Assembly (NCBI GenBank): GCA_900290335.1
Contig: OKRD01000137.1
Location: 1 to 64,000 of the forward strand
DNA length: 64,000 nucleotides
Direction: 5' to 3'
Source: Burkholderiales bacterium
GTDB lineage: Bacteria > Pseudomonadota > Gammaproteobacteria > Burkholderiales > Burkholderiaceae_F
The stretch's first letter is position 1. Each line of letters opens with the position of its first letter. Positions 29,071-48,599 of the stretch are shown here, one piece after another. The position numbers were made by a program, and so were the translations under genes. The notes below the pieces were generated by a model, which saw only the letters and a program-made list of their open reading frames with translations, ran no database searches and had not been told where the DNA came from.

Positions 29071-29931
29071 ATGAAACGCACCAAGGGCCTGGGCCGGGGA
29101 CTGGACGCACTGCTGGGCGGAGACAGCGCCGAGGAGGCGAGCGAGCGCGTTCCGCACGAGCTGCCCATCGCGCAGCTGCGCGCCGGCCGCTACCAGCCGC
29201 GCACGCGCATGCAGCCGGAGGCGCTGGCCGAGCTCGCCGAGTCCATCCGCCAGCAGGGCGTCATCCAGCCCATCTTGGTGCGCGCGGTGGCCCCGGAGCA
29301 GTTCGAGATCATCGCCGGCGAGCGGCGCTTTCGCGCCGCGCAGATGGCCGGGCTGGCCGCCGTGCCGGTGATCGTCAAGGACGTTCCCGACGAGGCGGCG
29401 CTGGCGATGGCGCTCATCGAGAACATCCAGCGCGAGGATCTCAATCCGCTGGAGGAAGCGCAGGGCGTGCAGCGGCTGATCGCCGAGTTCTCCTTTACCC
29501 ACGAGCAGGCCGCGCAGGCCATCGGCCGCTCGCGCAGCGCCACCACCAACTTGCTGCGACTGCTGCAGCTGGCCCAGCCGATCCAGGAACTGCTGATGGC
29601 GGGCCGCATCGAGATGGGACATGCACGCGCCCTGCTTGCCGTCAAGCCCGTGGACCAGATCCGTCTTGGCCACGAGATCGCCTCGCGCGGCTATTCCGTG
29701 CGCCAGGCCGAGCACCTGGTCCAGCGCGCCAACGCGCCCACGCCGCCGCCGGCCAAGCGGCCCAAGGATCGCGACCTGGCGCGCCTGGAGGAGCAGCTCT
29801 CCGACGCCCTGGCTACGCGGGTCGTGATCCACCCCGGGCGGTCCGGACGCGGCCAGGTGGTGATCGACTATTCGGGCCTTGACCAGCTGCAAGGCCTGAT
29901 CGAAGTGCTGCGCCATCGCCCGCAGCAGTGA
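29071..29931 (+). CDS. parB: Chromosome partitioning protein ParB
   Basis: KGLGRGLDALLGG, AGRYQPRT, GERRFRAAQMAGL, ENIQREDLNPLEEAQGVQRL. Confidence 0.97.
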   Translation: MKRTKGLGRGLDALLGGDSAEEASERVPHELPIAQLRAGRYQPRTRMQPEALAELAESIRQQGVIQPILVRAVAPEQFEIIAGERRFRAAQMAGLAAVPVIVKDVPDEAALAMALIENIQREDLNPLEEAQGVQRLIAEFSFTHEQAAQAIGRSRSATTNLLRLLQLAQPIQELLMAGRIEMGHARALLAVKPVDQIRLGHEIASRGYSVRQAEHLVQRANAPTPPPAKRPKDRDLARLEEQLSDALATRVVIHPGRSGRGQVVIDYSGLDQLQGLIEVLRHRPQQ

Positions 29932-30112
29932 TCTGCATCAAAGGAGGGGCGCGCACATGTGGATTCCCCCAACAACCGGCTTCCTGCGCACTTGACCCGG
30001 TTTCGCGCGGCGCCGTAAACTGCCACGGCTTTGGGGGGGTTGGGGGCCTGTTGCAGCACACCAGGGAACGCGGGCAGCGTTGCCGCGGCGCTGCCACGAG
30101 TGGTTCCGGATG

Positions 30113-30490
30113 ATGTTCCGGGTCGTGCTCGCACAGTTCATCACATCCTTGATCGTTGCCGTCGCGGCGGCGGCGATCGCGGGGGGCCATGCGGCGCTGA
30201 CATCGCTGCTTGGTGGTCTCGCCTGCTCGCTGCCCAATGGCTTGTTCGCGCTGAACCTGGCGCTTCTTGGTCAAAGGCGGCGGTCCCACGGCGCAGGCGA
30301 GCGTTCGGCGGTGGCGTCGGCAGGCGCGATTGCGATCCTGATCGGCGAGATCTGCAAGGTAGCGCTCATGGTCGGGCTGTTGGCACTGGTCGTGTGGGGC
30401 TACAAAGACGTAGTTTGGCCGGCGTTGATCACCGTGGTCGGCGCTGTTTTGTTGGTCCAACCCGTTGTCCTCGCCTGGCGCCAAGACTGA
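30113..30490 (+). CDS. atpI: ATP synthase subunit I
   Basis: Small multi-TM protein directly upstream of atp[27 protein letters not shown] pattern. Confidence 0.85.
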   Translation: MFRVVLAQFITSLIVAVAAAAIAGGHAALTSLLGGLACSLPNGLFALNLALLGQRRRSHGAGERSAVASAGAIAILIGEICKVALMVGLLALVVWGYKDVVWPALITVVGAVLLVQPVVLAWRQD

Positions 30491-30521
30491 CGCCGGGCAT
30501 GGCACGAAAGCAGTCGAAGCG

Positions 30522-31668
<1,147 letters not shown>

Positions 31669-31755
31669 GAGCGCGCGGGCTCGAGCACGGTCGCAGTCAA
31701 CCGCCAGTCGCGTCGCGACCCGCGTTTCGAACGGGTGCGCATCGGGGTTTCGAAT

Positions 31756-32226
31756 ATGAATCTGAATGCCACATTGATTGTCCAGGCGATCGTCTTCATC
31801 ATCCTGGGCTGGGTCACGATGAAGTTCATCTGGCCGCCCTTGATCAAGGCGCTCGACGAGCGTCGCCAGAAGATCGCCGATGGTCTGGCCGCCGCCGAGC
31901 AGGGCAGCAAGAGCCTGGGCGAGGCCACGCGCAAGATTGCCCAGCTCGAGAGCGACGCCAAGGCGCGCGCGCAGTTGATCATCATCGACACGGAAAAGCG
32001 CGCGCAGGCCATCGTCGACGCCGCCAAGGCGCAGGCCAAGGCCGAGGGCGATCGCCTGATCGAGGCCGCCAAGGTCGAGGCCGAGCAGCAGCTGGTGCGC
32101 GTCAAGCTCGCGCTGCGCGACCAGGTTGCCGACCTGGTCGTCGCGGGCGCCGAGCAGATCCTCAAGCGCGAGGTCGACGCGCGCACCCACACCGATCTGC
32201 TCAACCAGCTCAAGGCGCAGCTCTAG
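31756..32226 (+). CDS. atpF: F0F1 ATP synthase subunit B
   Basis: [44 protein letters not shown]. Confidence 0.96.
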   Translation: MNLNATLIVQAIVFIILGWVTMKFIWPPLIKALDERRQKIADGLAAAEQGSKSLGEATRKIAQLESDAKARAQLIIIDTEKRAQAIVDAAKAQAKAEGDRLIEAAKVEAEQQLVRVKLALRDQVADLVVAGAEQILKREVDARTHTDLLNQLKAQL

Positions 32227-32228
32227 CC

Positions 32229-32768
32229 ATGGCCGAACTCTCGACGATCGCCCGCCCGTACGCCGAGGCCCTGTTCGAGGCGGCGCGGGGACAGTCGCCC
32301 GCCGCCGCGCAGTTACAGCGCGCGGTCGAGGCCATTGCCGCGATGGTCGCCGACCCGGGCGTCGCTGCCGGGCTGTCCAACCCCAGGCTCTCCGACGCGC
32401 GCCGCTTCGAGCTGATCAGCGAACTGTGCGGGCAGGCGCTGCCGGCGCAGGTGGCGCAGCTGCTCAAGATGATCATCGAGAACGGGCGCCTGGCGGCCAT
32501 GCCCGATGTGGCGGCGCAGTTCCGCGAGCTCGTCAACGCCTCCGCGGGCGTGGCCGACTGCATCATCGAGACCGCCTTTCCATTGAGTGCCGACGAGCTC
32601 GCCGGCCTGCTCAGCGCGCTTACCCACAAGTTCCCCTTTCAACTCAAGCCCGAAGTCCGGCTCAACCCGCAGCTCATCGGTGGCGTGCGGGTGACGGTCG
32701 GCGATCGTGTACTCGACAGCTCGGTGCGTGCCCGCCTAGAGGCGATGCAGGCCCAGTTGACCGCCTGA
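32229..32768 (+). CDS. atpH: F0F1 ATP synthase subunit delta
   Basis: [19 protein letters not shown]...[29 protein letters not shown]. Confidence 0.96.
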   Translation: MAELSTIARPYAEALFEAARGQSPAAAQLQRAVEAIAAMVADPGVAAGLSNPRLSDARRFELISELCGQALPAQVAQLLKMIIENGRLAAMPDVAAQFRELVNASAGVADCIIETAFPLSADELAGLLSALTHKFPFQLKPEVRLNPQLIGGVRVTVGDRVLDSSVRARLEAMQAQLTA

Positions 32769-32790
32769 TTTCCCCATCCGGAGTGGCTCG

Positions 32791-34332
<1,542 letters not shown>

Positions 34333-34394
34333 ACTGCCGGAGCCCGACTGCCCCACCCCCGCGCACTGCGCGCACCCATGCCCAGGTACCAGCG

Positions 34395-36792
<2,398 letters not shown>

Positions 36793-36863
36793 CCGCGCCA
36801 GCCGCCGCCCCCCAGGACGCAAGCCCCGTCCCGCAACCAGCGCCAAAGGACCCCGGAGTCTCC

Positions 36864-37280
36864 ATGTCGGTCATCCACGTAGACGTCGTCAGCGCCGAGG
36901 AGTCGATCTTCTCCGGCGAGGCCGAGTTCGTCGTGCTTCCCGGCGAAGCCGGCGAGCTGGGCATCTATCCACGGCACATGCCGCTGATCACCCGCATCAA
37001 GCCCGGCGTCGTGCGCATCAAGATGGCGGGGGGCGAGGAGGAGCACGTGTTCGTCGCCGGCGGCATCCTCGAGGTCCAGCCCAGCATCGTGACCGTGCTC
37101 GCGGACACCGCCGTGCGCGGGCGCGACCTGGACGAGGCCAAGGCCTCCGAGGCGCTCAGGCGTGCCGAGGAAGCGCACCGCAACGCGCGCGACAAGCTCG
37201 AGATCGCCAAGGTCGAGGCGGAGATCGCCATGCTGACCGCGCAAAGGCTGGCGGCGATCCTTACGAAGAAGCAGATCTGA
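36864..37280 (+). CDS. atpC: F0F1 ATP synthase subunit epsilon
   Basis: [40 protein letters not shown]. Confidence 0.96.
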   Translation: MSVIHVDVVSAEESIFSGEAEFVVLPGEAGELGIYPRHMPLITRIKPGVVRIKMAGGEEEHVFVAGGILEVQPSIVTVLADTAVRGRDLDEAKASEALRRAEEAHRNARDKLEIAKVEAEIAMLTAQRLAAILTKKQI

Positions 37281-37325
37281 GCCGGCACGGACGGCGCGGG
37301 CCGCGGGCAAGGCCCCGGCGGCGCG

Positions 37326-39086
37326 TCAGCCGACCGGCTTGGCGCCGGCAATCACCTTGTTGATGCGCCACTGCTGCAGGATCGATAAGCCGTTGTTGAG
37401 CACGTAGTAGAGCACCAGGCCCGAGGGAAAGAAGAAGAACATCACGCCGAAGACGAACGGCATGATCATCATCATCTTGGCCTGCACCGGGTCGGGCGGG
37501 GTCGGCTGCAGCGTGTACTGGATCCAGCTCGTGAGCATCATCAGGGCCGGCAGCACGAACCAGGGGTCGGGCGTCGCCAGGTCGTGGATCCACAGGATCC
37601 ACGGGGCGTTGCGCATCTCCACCGAGCCCAGCAGCACCCAGTACAGGGCGATGAACACGGGGATCTGCACCAGGATCGGCAGGCAGCCGCCCAGCGGATT
37701 GATCTTCTCCTGCTTGTAGAGCTCCATCATCGCCACTTGCAGCTTCTGCTTGTCCTCGCCGTACTGCTCCTTGAGCTTGGCTAGTCGCGGGGCCACTTCC
37801 TTCATGCGCGCCATCGATTTGAAGCCCGCCGCGGCCAGCGGGTAGAAGGCGATCTTGATCAGTATGGTCAGCAGCACGATCGCCCAGCCCCAATTGCCGA
37901 CGATGCCGTACAAGAAGCCCAGCAGCCAGAACAGCGGCTTGGCGATGGGATCGAGCCAGCCGTAGTCGGCGACCCGGTCCAGGCCGGGCGCCAGCGCCTC
38001 GAGCTTGGACTGGTTCTGCGGCCCGGCATAGAGCACCGCCTGCTGCGTGGCCTTGGCGCCTGGCGCGATGCTGCCCAGCGGCAAGATGGCCCCGACGGAG
38101 AACAGCCGGTCGCTCAGGGCGCGGGTGTAGAACTCGCGCTGCACGCCGGTCGCGGGAATCCAGGCGCTGAGGAAATAATGCTGGACCATCGCCAGCCAGC
38201 CGTTGTCGGCCGGCTTGGGCTGCGCCGCGTCGTGCTTGGCGATGTCGTCGAAGGAGATCTTGCGAAAGTGCTCGGCGTCGGTATAGACGGCCGGCCCGGT
38301 GTAGGTCTTGTAGAACGAGGAGTCCTCTTCCGTCTTGCCGTTGTCGCGGGTGAGTTGCAGGTACAGCGACGGCGCGAGCGCCTCGTTGCCGACGTTCTCC
38401 ACCTCGTGGCGAACCTCGATGTCGTAGCGGCCCCGGCGGAAGGTGAAGGTCTTGCGCAGGCGCACCCCGCCCGACTCGGCCTCGAAGCGCACGCTCAGCT
38501 CTTGCTGCCCTTCGCCCAGCGCACGTGGGCCCGGCAAGATGTCAAAGCGCGTGCTGCGATGGTTGGGCAGGCTGGTCGAGTCCGCGCCGCCGATCAGGCC
38601 CGACTGCGCCAGGTACTCGCGCGTGGCGCTGCGGTCAAAGAGCACCACGTGCTCCTCGGGCCCGGGCTTTTTGCCCGTCACGAAGCCCGCCAGCCCCTGC
38701 GCGGTCCACTGCGAGGCGACGTCTTGCTGCAGCAGCTCGGCGCGCACCAGCACGGCTCCCTGCGCATCGAAGTCCACGTGCAACAGGTCGGTCTGAATGT
38801 GTACGAGCTCCACCGGGCCGGAGGCCGCGCTTGCCTTGGGCTCCGCGCCCGGGATCGAAGCATCCTGCACGGCGGACGCTGCAGCGGTCGGCGGCGCACT
38901 GGCGGTGGAAGACTCGGTGCTTGCCGGCGCACCGGCGACCGGCGCACTGGGCGGCGCCTTGCTGGCGTTGCTAGTGATGCCCGGAAAGAAGAAGGCGTTA
39001 TGCCCCTGCGAAACCTGCCAGCGATCCCACAGCAGGACCAAGGACATGCCGAACACTACCCAGATAATCGTGCGCTGAAATTCCAT
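37326..39086 (-). CDS. yidC: Membrane protein insertase YidC
   Basis: MEFQRTIIWVVFGMSLVLLWDRW, GNWGWAIVLLTILIKIAFYPL, NPLGGCLPILVQIPVFIALYWVLLGSVEMR. Confidence 0.97.
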   Translation of the reverse strand: MEFQRTIIWVVFGMSLVLLWDRWQVSQGHNAFFFPGITSNASKAPPSAPVAGAPASTESSTASAPPTAAASAVQDASIPGAEPKASAASGPVELVHIQTDLLHVDFDAQGAVLVRAELLQQDVASQWTAQGLAGFVTGKKPGPEEHVVLFDRSATREYLAQSGLIGGADSTSLPNHRSTRFDILPGPRALGEGQQELSVRFEAESGGVRLRKTFTFRRGRYDIEVRHEVENVGNEALAPSLYLQLTRDNGKTEEDSSFYKTYTGPAVYTDAEHFRKISFDDIAKHDAAQPKPADNGWLAMVQHYFLSAWIPATGVQREFYTRALSDRLFSVGAILPLGSIAPGAKATQQAVLYAGPQNQSKLEALAPGLDRVADYGWLDPIAKPLFWLLGFLYGIVGNWGWAIVLLTILIKIAFYPLAAAGFKSMARMKEVAPRLAKLKEQYGEDKQKLQVAMMELYKQEKINPLGGCLPILVQIPVFIALYWVLLGSVEMRNAPWILWIHDLATPDPWFVLPALMMLTSWIQYTLQPTPPDPVQAKMMMIMPFVFGVMFFFFPSGLVLYYVLNNGLSILQQWRINKVIAGAKPVG

Positions 39087-39149
39087 GATCCGCCACGTCT
39101 CCAACAAGGGGCGCCACCGCTCGCGCGGCGCGCGCCGACCGGGCCTGCC

Positions 39150-39476
39150 TCAAAAACCGCCATCGTGCTTGCATGCCGGCCGCGCCGGCCCACCGCCCTC
39201 GCCCGCCCCGTCCCCGCGCATGCCCGCGGCCGCCGCGCACCCGCAGCAGCCAGCAGCCAGCGGTTTGGCCGGCACCGGGTCCCACCCGCCGGCGTGCCAC
39301 GGGTTACAGCGCAGCAATCGCCCCAGCGCCAGCACCGAACCGCGCACCGGCCCGAATCGCTCGATGGCCTCGATGGCAAACTGCGAGCACGTCGGCGCGA
39401 AGCGACACTGGTTGCCGAGCAGCGGAGACAGGGCAAAGCGATAGGCGCGCAAGCACAGCAAGAGGATGCGGGTCAC
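39150..39476 (-). CDS. yidD: Membrane protein insertion efficiency factor YidD
   Basis: LLCLRAYRFALSPLLGNQCRFAPTCSQFAIEAIERFG...CNPWHAGGWDPVP. Confidence 0.95.
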   Translation of the reverse strand: MTRILLLCLRAYRFALSPLLGNQCRFAPTCSQFAIEAIERFGPVRGSVLALGRLLRCNPWHAGGWDPVPAKPLAAGCCGCAAAAGMRGDGAGEGGGPARPACKHDGGF

Positions 39477-40015
39477 TTCGCGGCCCCCTCGGTACCGGCC
39501 GCAAGCGCCTGCGCGCCGCCGGCCGATTGTGCCAGCAGTTGCCGGCGCAGCTGCCCGATCAGGCTGTCGGCTTCCTGGCGCAGCTGCGCCTTGACCGCCG
39601 ACCAGGTCGCCGCGACCGGATCGGGCAGGGGCGCCTTGAGTCGCAGCAAGACGGCTACGCGCTGCGGCTGCGCCGCTGCCAGCAACTGCCCGGCGCCGTG
39701 TCGCGCGGCCTCGCGCAGCACGCGCTTGACGCTATTGCGCGCCACGGCCCGCCGCGCCTGGTGGCGCGATACGGTGATGCCAAAGCGCACGCTTGCCGGT
39801 ACGGGCGCATCGCGTTCATCGGGCGGTGCCAGGGGGGGCTGTATCTGCGCGCTCATTGCGATCCAGCGGCGAGACGCGCGCCAGTGCGCTTGCGAAGGGG
39901 AAAGGCAGGCAAACTCGGGCGCCCGGAGCAAGCGCTGAGGCTTGCCCCAAGCACGGCGCCCCCGCGGCACTTGCTCAGACGGCGAGGCGCTTGCGGCCTT
40001 TGGCGCGCCGGGCAT
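39473..40015 (-). CDS. rnpA: Ribonuclease P protein component (start uncertain)
   Basis: [29 protein letters not shown]; between rpmH and yidD. Confidence 0.9.
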   Translation of the reverse strand: MPGAPKAASASPSEQVPRGRRAWGKPQRLLRAPEFACLSPSQAHWRASRRWIAMSAQIQPPLAPPDERDAPVPASVRFGITVSRHQARRAVARNSVKRVLREAARHGAGQLLAAAQPQRVAVLLRLKAPLPDPVAATWSAVKAQLRQEADSLIGQLRRQLLAQSAGGAQALAAGTEGAAK

Positions 40016-40115
40016 TGAGGACCGCGCGCCCGCTGCGGGTGCTCATCCGTTCGCGAAACCCGTGCGTGCGCTTGCGCTTTACGACAGATGGTTGGTAGGT
40101 GCGTTTGGTAGCCAT
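39975..40115 (-). CDS. rpmH: 50S ribosomal protein L34
   Basis: [46 protein letters not shown]. Confidence 0.98.
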   Translation of the reverse strand: MATKRTYQPSVVKRKRTHGFRERMSTRSGRAVLNARRAKGRKRLAV

Positions 40116-40411
40116 TGGAATTCCCCGGTCCTGCACGCCGCCCGGAAACCGGCGCGAAACGCGCTGCCTTGCTCGGAAAGCGAAAAGCCTGCTATTAGAC
40201 GCGACAATGGGGGATCTCGTCAAACCGGAGCTGGCCCGCGCGCCCCCTGGGACGCCGCTGCGCGCTGGCCCAGGCGCCGCCGGCCAGCGCTGGCGGCAGC
40301 GGTCGCCGCGCCCACGGGCCGGGACGTAGAAGCGTTCGCTTACTGTCGCTGTTTGGTCCGTCGCCACAAGGGTTTTCTTGGGAAACCGGACCAAAATATT
40401 CTGCCGCCGCT

Positions 40412-40420
40412 TGTGGATAA
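40412..40420. promoter_or_regulatory. Perfect DnaA box upstream of dnaA
   Basis: TGTGGATAA in the rpmH-dnaA gap. Confidence 0.75.
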
Positions 40421-40579
40421 CCTTTGCGCGCACGGCTACAATTACCCTTTCCCGTCGGCAAAAAAGGCGGCGGGACAACGTCCGGCAGTGAGAGTCGCTA
40501 CCGGCCGGAACCAACAAGACAAGTGACGTCGGCGCGGGCCTCGGTCCCGACGTCGGGCGCGCCGGGGATACAAGATCGC

Positions 40580-41974
40580 ATGCTCAGCTTTTGGCAAGAT
40601 TGCTCGCGGGTTCTGGAACGCGAACTCACTCCGCAGCAGTTCAGCGCCTGGATCAAGCCACTCAAGGCGATTGAATTCGACGCGAGCACCGGCAACATCC
40701 ACCTGCGGGCTCCCAACCGGCTCAAGCTCGATGCGGTGCGCGCGCAATTCGCGGCGCGCATCCAGGCCGTGGTGTCCTCGATACTCAAGCGCCCGGTCAA
40801 CGTGCTCTTCGAGCTCGAAGCCTCCGACGCGCCGGCGTCGGCCGACGCGCAGGAGCAACTCGATGAGGTGCCGCCGCCGCAGGACGAGGCCATCGGCGAG
40901 CTCGCGGCGGCGCCCAGCGCACCCGTCATCGCCACTTCGCCGGACAGCCTCGAGCGGGCGCGGCTTAACCCAGCGCTTACCTTCGACACCTTCGTCACCG
41001 GCAAGGCCAACCAGCTGGCGCGCGCCGCCGCGATGCAGGTTGCCGAGAATCCCGGAGGCTCCTACAACCCGCTGTTCCTGTACGGCGGAGTGGGCCTGGG
41101 CAAGACGCACCTGATCCACGCGGTGGGCAACGCCATCCTGGCGCGTCGCCCCAACGCCAAGGTGCGCTACATCCACGCCGAGCAGTACGTGAGCGACGTG
41201 GTGCGCGCCTACCAGCGCAAGGCCTTCGACGAGTTCAAGCGCTACTACCACTCGCTGGACCTGCTGCTGATCGACGACATCCAGTTCTTCGCCGGCAAGA
41301 GCCGCACGCAAGAGGAATTCTTCTACGCCTTTGAAGCGCTGGTGGCCGGACGCAAGCAGATCATCATCACCAGCGACATCTACCTCAAGGAACTGCGCGA
41401 CATCGAGGATCGCCTGGTGTCGCGCTTTGCCTCGGGTCTGACGGTCGCGATCGAGCCCCCCGAGCTCGAGATGCGCGTCGCCATCTTGCTCAAGAAGGCC
41501 GAGGTCGAGCACGCCGCGCTTGCCGAGGACGTGGCCTTCTTCATCGCCAAGAACCTGCGCAGCAACGTGCGCGAGCTGGAGGGCGCACTGCGCAAGGTGC
41601 TGGCCTTTGCCCAGTTTCACGGGCGCACCGTCACCGTGGAGCTGGCGCGCGAAGCACTCAAGGACCTGCTGTCCGCGAGCACCGGACAGGTCACGGTGGA
41701 ACTGATTCAAAAGACCGTTGCCGACTACTACAAGATCAAGGTGTCGGACATGTACAGCAAGCGTCGCCCCAGCAACATCGCGGCGCCGCGACAGGTGGCC
41801 ATGTACCTCGCCAAGGAAATGACGCAAAAGAGCCTGCCGGAGATCGGCGAACTGTTCGGCGGACGCGACCACACGACCGTCCTGCATGCGGTGCGCAAAA
41901 TCGCCGACGTCCGCTCCAAGGACGCGGTGCTAAACCATGCGCTCCATGTTCTGGAACAGACCCTCAAGGGGTAG
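40580..41974 (+). CDS. dnaA: Chromosomal replication initiator protein DnaA
   Basis: [59 protein letters not shown]. Confidence 0.98.
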   Translation: MLSFWQDCSRVLERELTPQQFSAWIKPLKAIEFDASTGNIHLRAPNRLKLDAVRAQFAARIQAVVSSILKRPVNVLFELEASDAPASADAQEQLDEVPPPQDEAIGELAAAPSAPVIATSPDSLERARLNPALTFDTFVTGKANQLARAAAMQVAENPGGSYNPLFLYGGVGLGKTHLIHAVGNAILARRPNAKVRYIHAEQYVSDVVRAYQRKAFDEFKRYYHSLDLLLIDDIQFFAGKSRTQEEFFYAFEALVAGRKQIIITSDIYLKELRDIEDRLVSRFASGLTVAIEPPELEMRVAILLKKAEVEHAALAEDVAFFIAKNLRSNVRELEGALRKVLAFAQFHGRTVTVELAREALKDLLSASTGQVTVELIQKTVADYYKIKVSDMYSKRRPSNIAAPRQVAMYLAKEMTQKSLPEIGELFGGRDHTTVLHAVRKIADVRSKDAVLNHALHVLEQTLKG

Positions 41975-42045
41975 GACATGGCAAGAGCACCCAAATCCGC
42001 CGCGCCTAACCCTACGGGAAAGCCTGTGCGCAACTGCCAAACCCC

Positions 42046-42200
42046 TGGGGACAACTCCGAACAACTTTGCCGCTGCCGCCGCCTCCCGCAAAGTTATCCC
42101 GGCTTGTCCACGGCGCTGCACCGCCATCGCACAGGCTTGTCCACGGGCTTTGGCATGGGCCAACTGCTTGTTGCAAGAGCGCTTATCGGGCTTATCCCCA
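42046..42200. promoter_or_regulatory. Cluster of degenerate DnaA boxes, candidate oriC in the dnaA-dnaN gap
   Basis: TGGGGACAA (42046), TTATCCCGG (42094), TTGTCCACG (42104 and 42137), TTATCCCCA (42192), followed by an AT-richer stretch before dnaN. Confidence 0.55.
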
Positions 42201-42247
42201 GCCTGGCCACTGCTCTATTACTACCTACTATGAAAGGGATATAAAAG

Positions 42248-43348
42248 ATGCAACTCGTCAAAGCGCCCCGCGATGCGGTGCTCCGGCCGTTGCAAGTGGT
42301 CAGCGGAATCGTCGAGCGTCGGCAGACCTTGCCCATCCTGGCCAACGTCTTGCTCCGGCGTGACGGGGAGCGGCTTTCGTTCACGGCGACCGACCTCGAG
42401 ATACAGATCCAGACCAGCGCGGAGTTCGGCGCTAGCAAAGACTCCGGTGCGACGACGGTGTCGGCGCGCAAGCTCGTGGAGATCTTGCGCGCGCTGCCCG
42501 ACAGTGAGGTGCAGCTCTCCTACGCCAATCGCAAGCTCTCCATCCAGGCGGGGCGCAGCAAGTTCAATCTGCAGACCCTGCCCGCCGAGGAATACCCGAC
42601 CGTAGCCCAGGCGCCGGCCGCGGTGGATTTCACGATCCCCGCATCGTCCCTGAAGTACCTGCTGTCGATGGTGCACTACGCGATGGCGGCGCAGGACATC
42701 CGCTACTACCTCAACGGCATGTTGCTGGTGATCGAGGGAACGCGCGTGCGCGGCGTCGCCACCGACGGCCACCGGCTCGCGCTGTGCGAGTTCGAGCGCG
42801 AGGACACGGCAGGCGCCATCGAGGTGATCGTGCCGCGCAAAACGGTGCAGGAGCTGGGCCGGCTGCTGCCCGAGGGCGATGAGCCCGTCCGCATCCAGGT
42901 GGCCGCCAACCAGGTGCGCTTTTCCTTTGGTTCGGTCGAACTCGTATCCAAGCTGGTCGAGGGGAAGTTCCCGGACTACACCAAGGTCGTTCCGGCCAAC
43001 AATCCCAAGACCTTTCTCATCGACCGCAACGAATTGATGCAGGCGCTGTCGCGCGCCGCGATCCTGACCACCGACAAGTTCAAGGGCGTGCGCTGGGTTC
43101 TGTCGCCGGGGTCGCTGAAGGTGAGCTCGACCAACACTGACCAGGAGGAAGCGCTCGAGGAAATCGAGATTGACTACGACGGCGAGAGCCTCGATATCGG
43201 CTTTAACGTGACCTACCTGCTGGATGTGTTGAGCAACCTCAAGGCCGAGCGGGTGCGCGTGTCCCTCGGCGATGCGCTGGGGAGCGCGCTGATCACGCTG
43301 CCCGACTCGGACCGATTCAAGTACGTCGTCATGCCCATGCGCATCTAG
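42248..43348 (+). CDS. dnaN: DNA polymerase III subunit beta
   Basis: MQLVKAPRDAVLRPLQVVSGIVERRQTLPILANVLL...KYVVMPMRI. Confidence 0.98.
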   Translation: MQLVKAPRDAVLRPLQVVSGIVERRQTLPILANVLLRRDGERLSFTATDLEIQIQTSAEFGASKDSGATTVSARKLVEILRALPDSEVQLSYANRKLSIQAGRSKFNLQTLPAEEYPTVAQAPAAVDFTIPASSLKYLLSMVHYAMAAQDIRYYLNGMLLVIEGTRVRGVATDGHRLALCEFEREDTAGAIEVIVPRKTVQELGRLLPEGDEPVRIQVAANQVRFSFGSVELVSKLVEGKFPDYTKVVPANNPKTFLIDRNELMQALSRAAILTTDKFKGVRWVLSPGSLKVSSTNTDQEEALEEIEIDYDGESLDIGFNVTYLLDVLSNLKAERVRVSLGDALGSALITLPDSDRFKYVVMPMRI

Positions 43349-46600
<3,252 letters not shown>

Positions 46601-47227
46601 TTCGAGACCGTTGACAGCCGAAAATCTGCTTACGTTGTCGCCTCGCTATCCATCGAATCCTCCAGCAGTGTCCGCCCCGTTTCGTTTTCCGGGGGCGCAG
46701 AAGCTGATCGGGTCTGCGGTCTCCAGCAGGCTCTTGAGGCTGCTCAGAACCGCCGGCCCGCCGTTGTTGATGCCCCGGAAGGGGTTCGGATCTGTCTCCA
46801 TATCCTCCGGCAGAAGGTTCTCGTGTATCAGGCGCAATTTGACCAGGCGGCCCATCGGCCGGCCGCTCCATATCCCTGCGAGCGAAGGCATCAATTGGGA
46901 ACAAGCTCGTCCGCGCGATGGCATCCAATGGCAACGAGCCTGCCGCTTCTCAGAGCGTGCTGGGCGCACGCGAAAACCCGCGCCTTCCCCCGCCACCGAA
47001 TCGTGAGTTGATGGAGACCGGACCAAAGGCCACCGCACGCTTGAGCGTGGCGCGATGGGCCCCAATCCGGCAGATCGCTACGGCCTGCTGGCCGACTCGT
47101 GCTCTCGCTCGGCAGTCAAGCGACTGCTATGCGGCGGTCTGGCAACGAGGTGACGAACCTCCATCTTGCGGGTTGGCGGGCGGCCGGTTCGCCAACGCAG
47201 CCAGATCTTTGCCGGAATCAAAGCGCT

Positions 47228-48304
47228 TCACTTCATTTCGGTCCACTGCCCCGAGTAGTCGGGCGGATAGCCGCTGGCCGAACCGGGAACGACGTTGCCG
47301 CTGTAATCCCGCCATGCGCGTGACCACGAGTTGTCGATCGTTTTGCAGGTACCCAAATCGTCGCATACCTGGCGAGTTCCCCGGTTGGCAATGGCGCGCT
47401 GCTCTTCCACGCGCGGATCATGGGTGACCTTCGGAACGTCGCCCGTATTGGGATGGTTCCAGCCGCCGGCGGAGCCCTGCGCGGCCTGCTGCCTCGCATG
47501 CTGGATCGTGGCCTGAGTGACGGCATTGCTCATCTGCATCATCGAGTTCGCGTACTGCCCCGCCGCCTGGGCGGCACGCGCCTCCCACTCGTGATCCATC
47601 TTCAGGCTGGCCAACATCGCCGACAGGACGTACTTGGCAAAATAGGCTTGCTGCGGATCGCGACTCAGGAAGCCGCTCAACTGGTATATCGTCCACACTG
47701 CGGCGCCGCTGCCATGGGCCGGCCGCGCCAGCACGGTCGTGGCCATCACGAAGCCCTCGCCCTCGGGGCAATGGAAAATCGCCTCTCCCACCGAGGCCCT
47801 CGCCGCCGTCGCCATGCTTTGGCCGAACCGCGCAACCTCGGCGTTGAGCGTCTGAGTCTCCCGCTGCAAGATCCCCGACTGCGTGATCCGGGGTTGCCGG
47901 CAAAGCTTCCATGCGGGATAGCGCTGCGCGACTTGCACTCCGCTTTGATAGCGGGCGATCAGCGTTCCACCGAACACCTGCCCTTCGCGCAAGCCTGCCA
48001 TCCGCGTGGCCGGATCGGGCTCGCGACGCGGCAGCAGATCGTAGTCGCCGATGAAAATACGGATCGCTCCGTCCGCGGAAGCGACGCTGAGCGCCGAGCG
48101 AACATCCACCGGCGTCTGGCGCCGAACACCGCCGCTGACCTGCCAGCCACGGGGCACCTCGATCGTGTACGCGCCCTCGTTGGGCTCCCGCCACGTTTGG
48201 AAACTCACCGTGTCGGCGCCAGGCTTCCCGGCCGGCGAGGCCGCGAAGACGATCGAAACGCCGAGCGCGAAGACGACAACCCGACCCCAACGCCATTGGA
48301 TCAC
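47228..48304 (-). CDS. Conserved hypothetical exported protein
   Basis: N-terminal hydrophobic segment, ordered composition, C-terminal TRQVCDDLGTCKTIDNSWSRAWRDYSGNVVPGSASGYPPDYSGQW; GTG start inferred. Confidence 0.65.
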   Translation of the reverse strand: MIQWRWGRVVVFALGVSIVFAASPAGKPGADTVSFQTWREPNEGAYTIEVPRGWQVSGGVRRQTPVDVRSALSVASADGAIRIFIGDYDLLPRREPDPATRMAGLREGQVFGGTLIARYQSGVQVAQRYPAWKLCRQPRITQSGILQRETQTLNAEVARFGQSMATAARASVGEAIFHCPEGEGFVMATTVLARPAHGSGAAVWTIYQLSGFLSRDPQQAYFAKYVLSAMLASLKMDHEWEARAAQAAGQYANSMMQMSNAVTQATIQHARQQAAQGSAGGWNHPNTGDVPKVTHDPRVEEQRAIANRGTRQVCDDLGTCKTIDNSWSRAWRDYSGNVVPGSASGYPPDYSGQWTEMK

Positions 48305-48599
48305 GACCGCTCTCCGCCCCAGGATCCGATCCCAAATCTTAAACCGTAGCCAAGCGCCAAGACGGGAAAACCTCGTGCTGGGCTGGCGCTCGACCGGGCC
48401 GGGGCCGACGCCTTCCAGCATGCGAGCGGCCTTTCAAGCGGCAGACGGGCGCTGCACGATCCGGCGGTTGCTGCGACCGAAATCGCCGGGCCCCAGGGCC
48501 AGCAAAGGCCGGCGCCTTTACCGCGCGACGCTCGGCGGGCGGGGTCGTTGCGCCGTCGACGCCGCGGTCTGCCGCCCGGGGCGCCGCGGGCCAATCCAG

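Noticed and set aside
46646-46860. Minus-strand segment MGRLVKLRLIHENLLPEDMETDPNPFRGINNGGPAVLSSLKSLLETADPISFCAPGKRN
   Set aside because: Looks somewhat protein-like, possibly a remnant, but no family could be recognised; not called.
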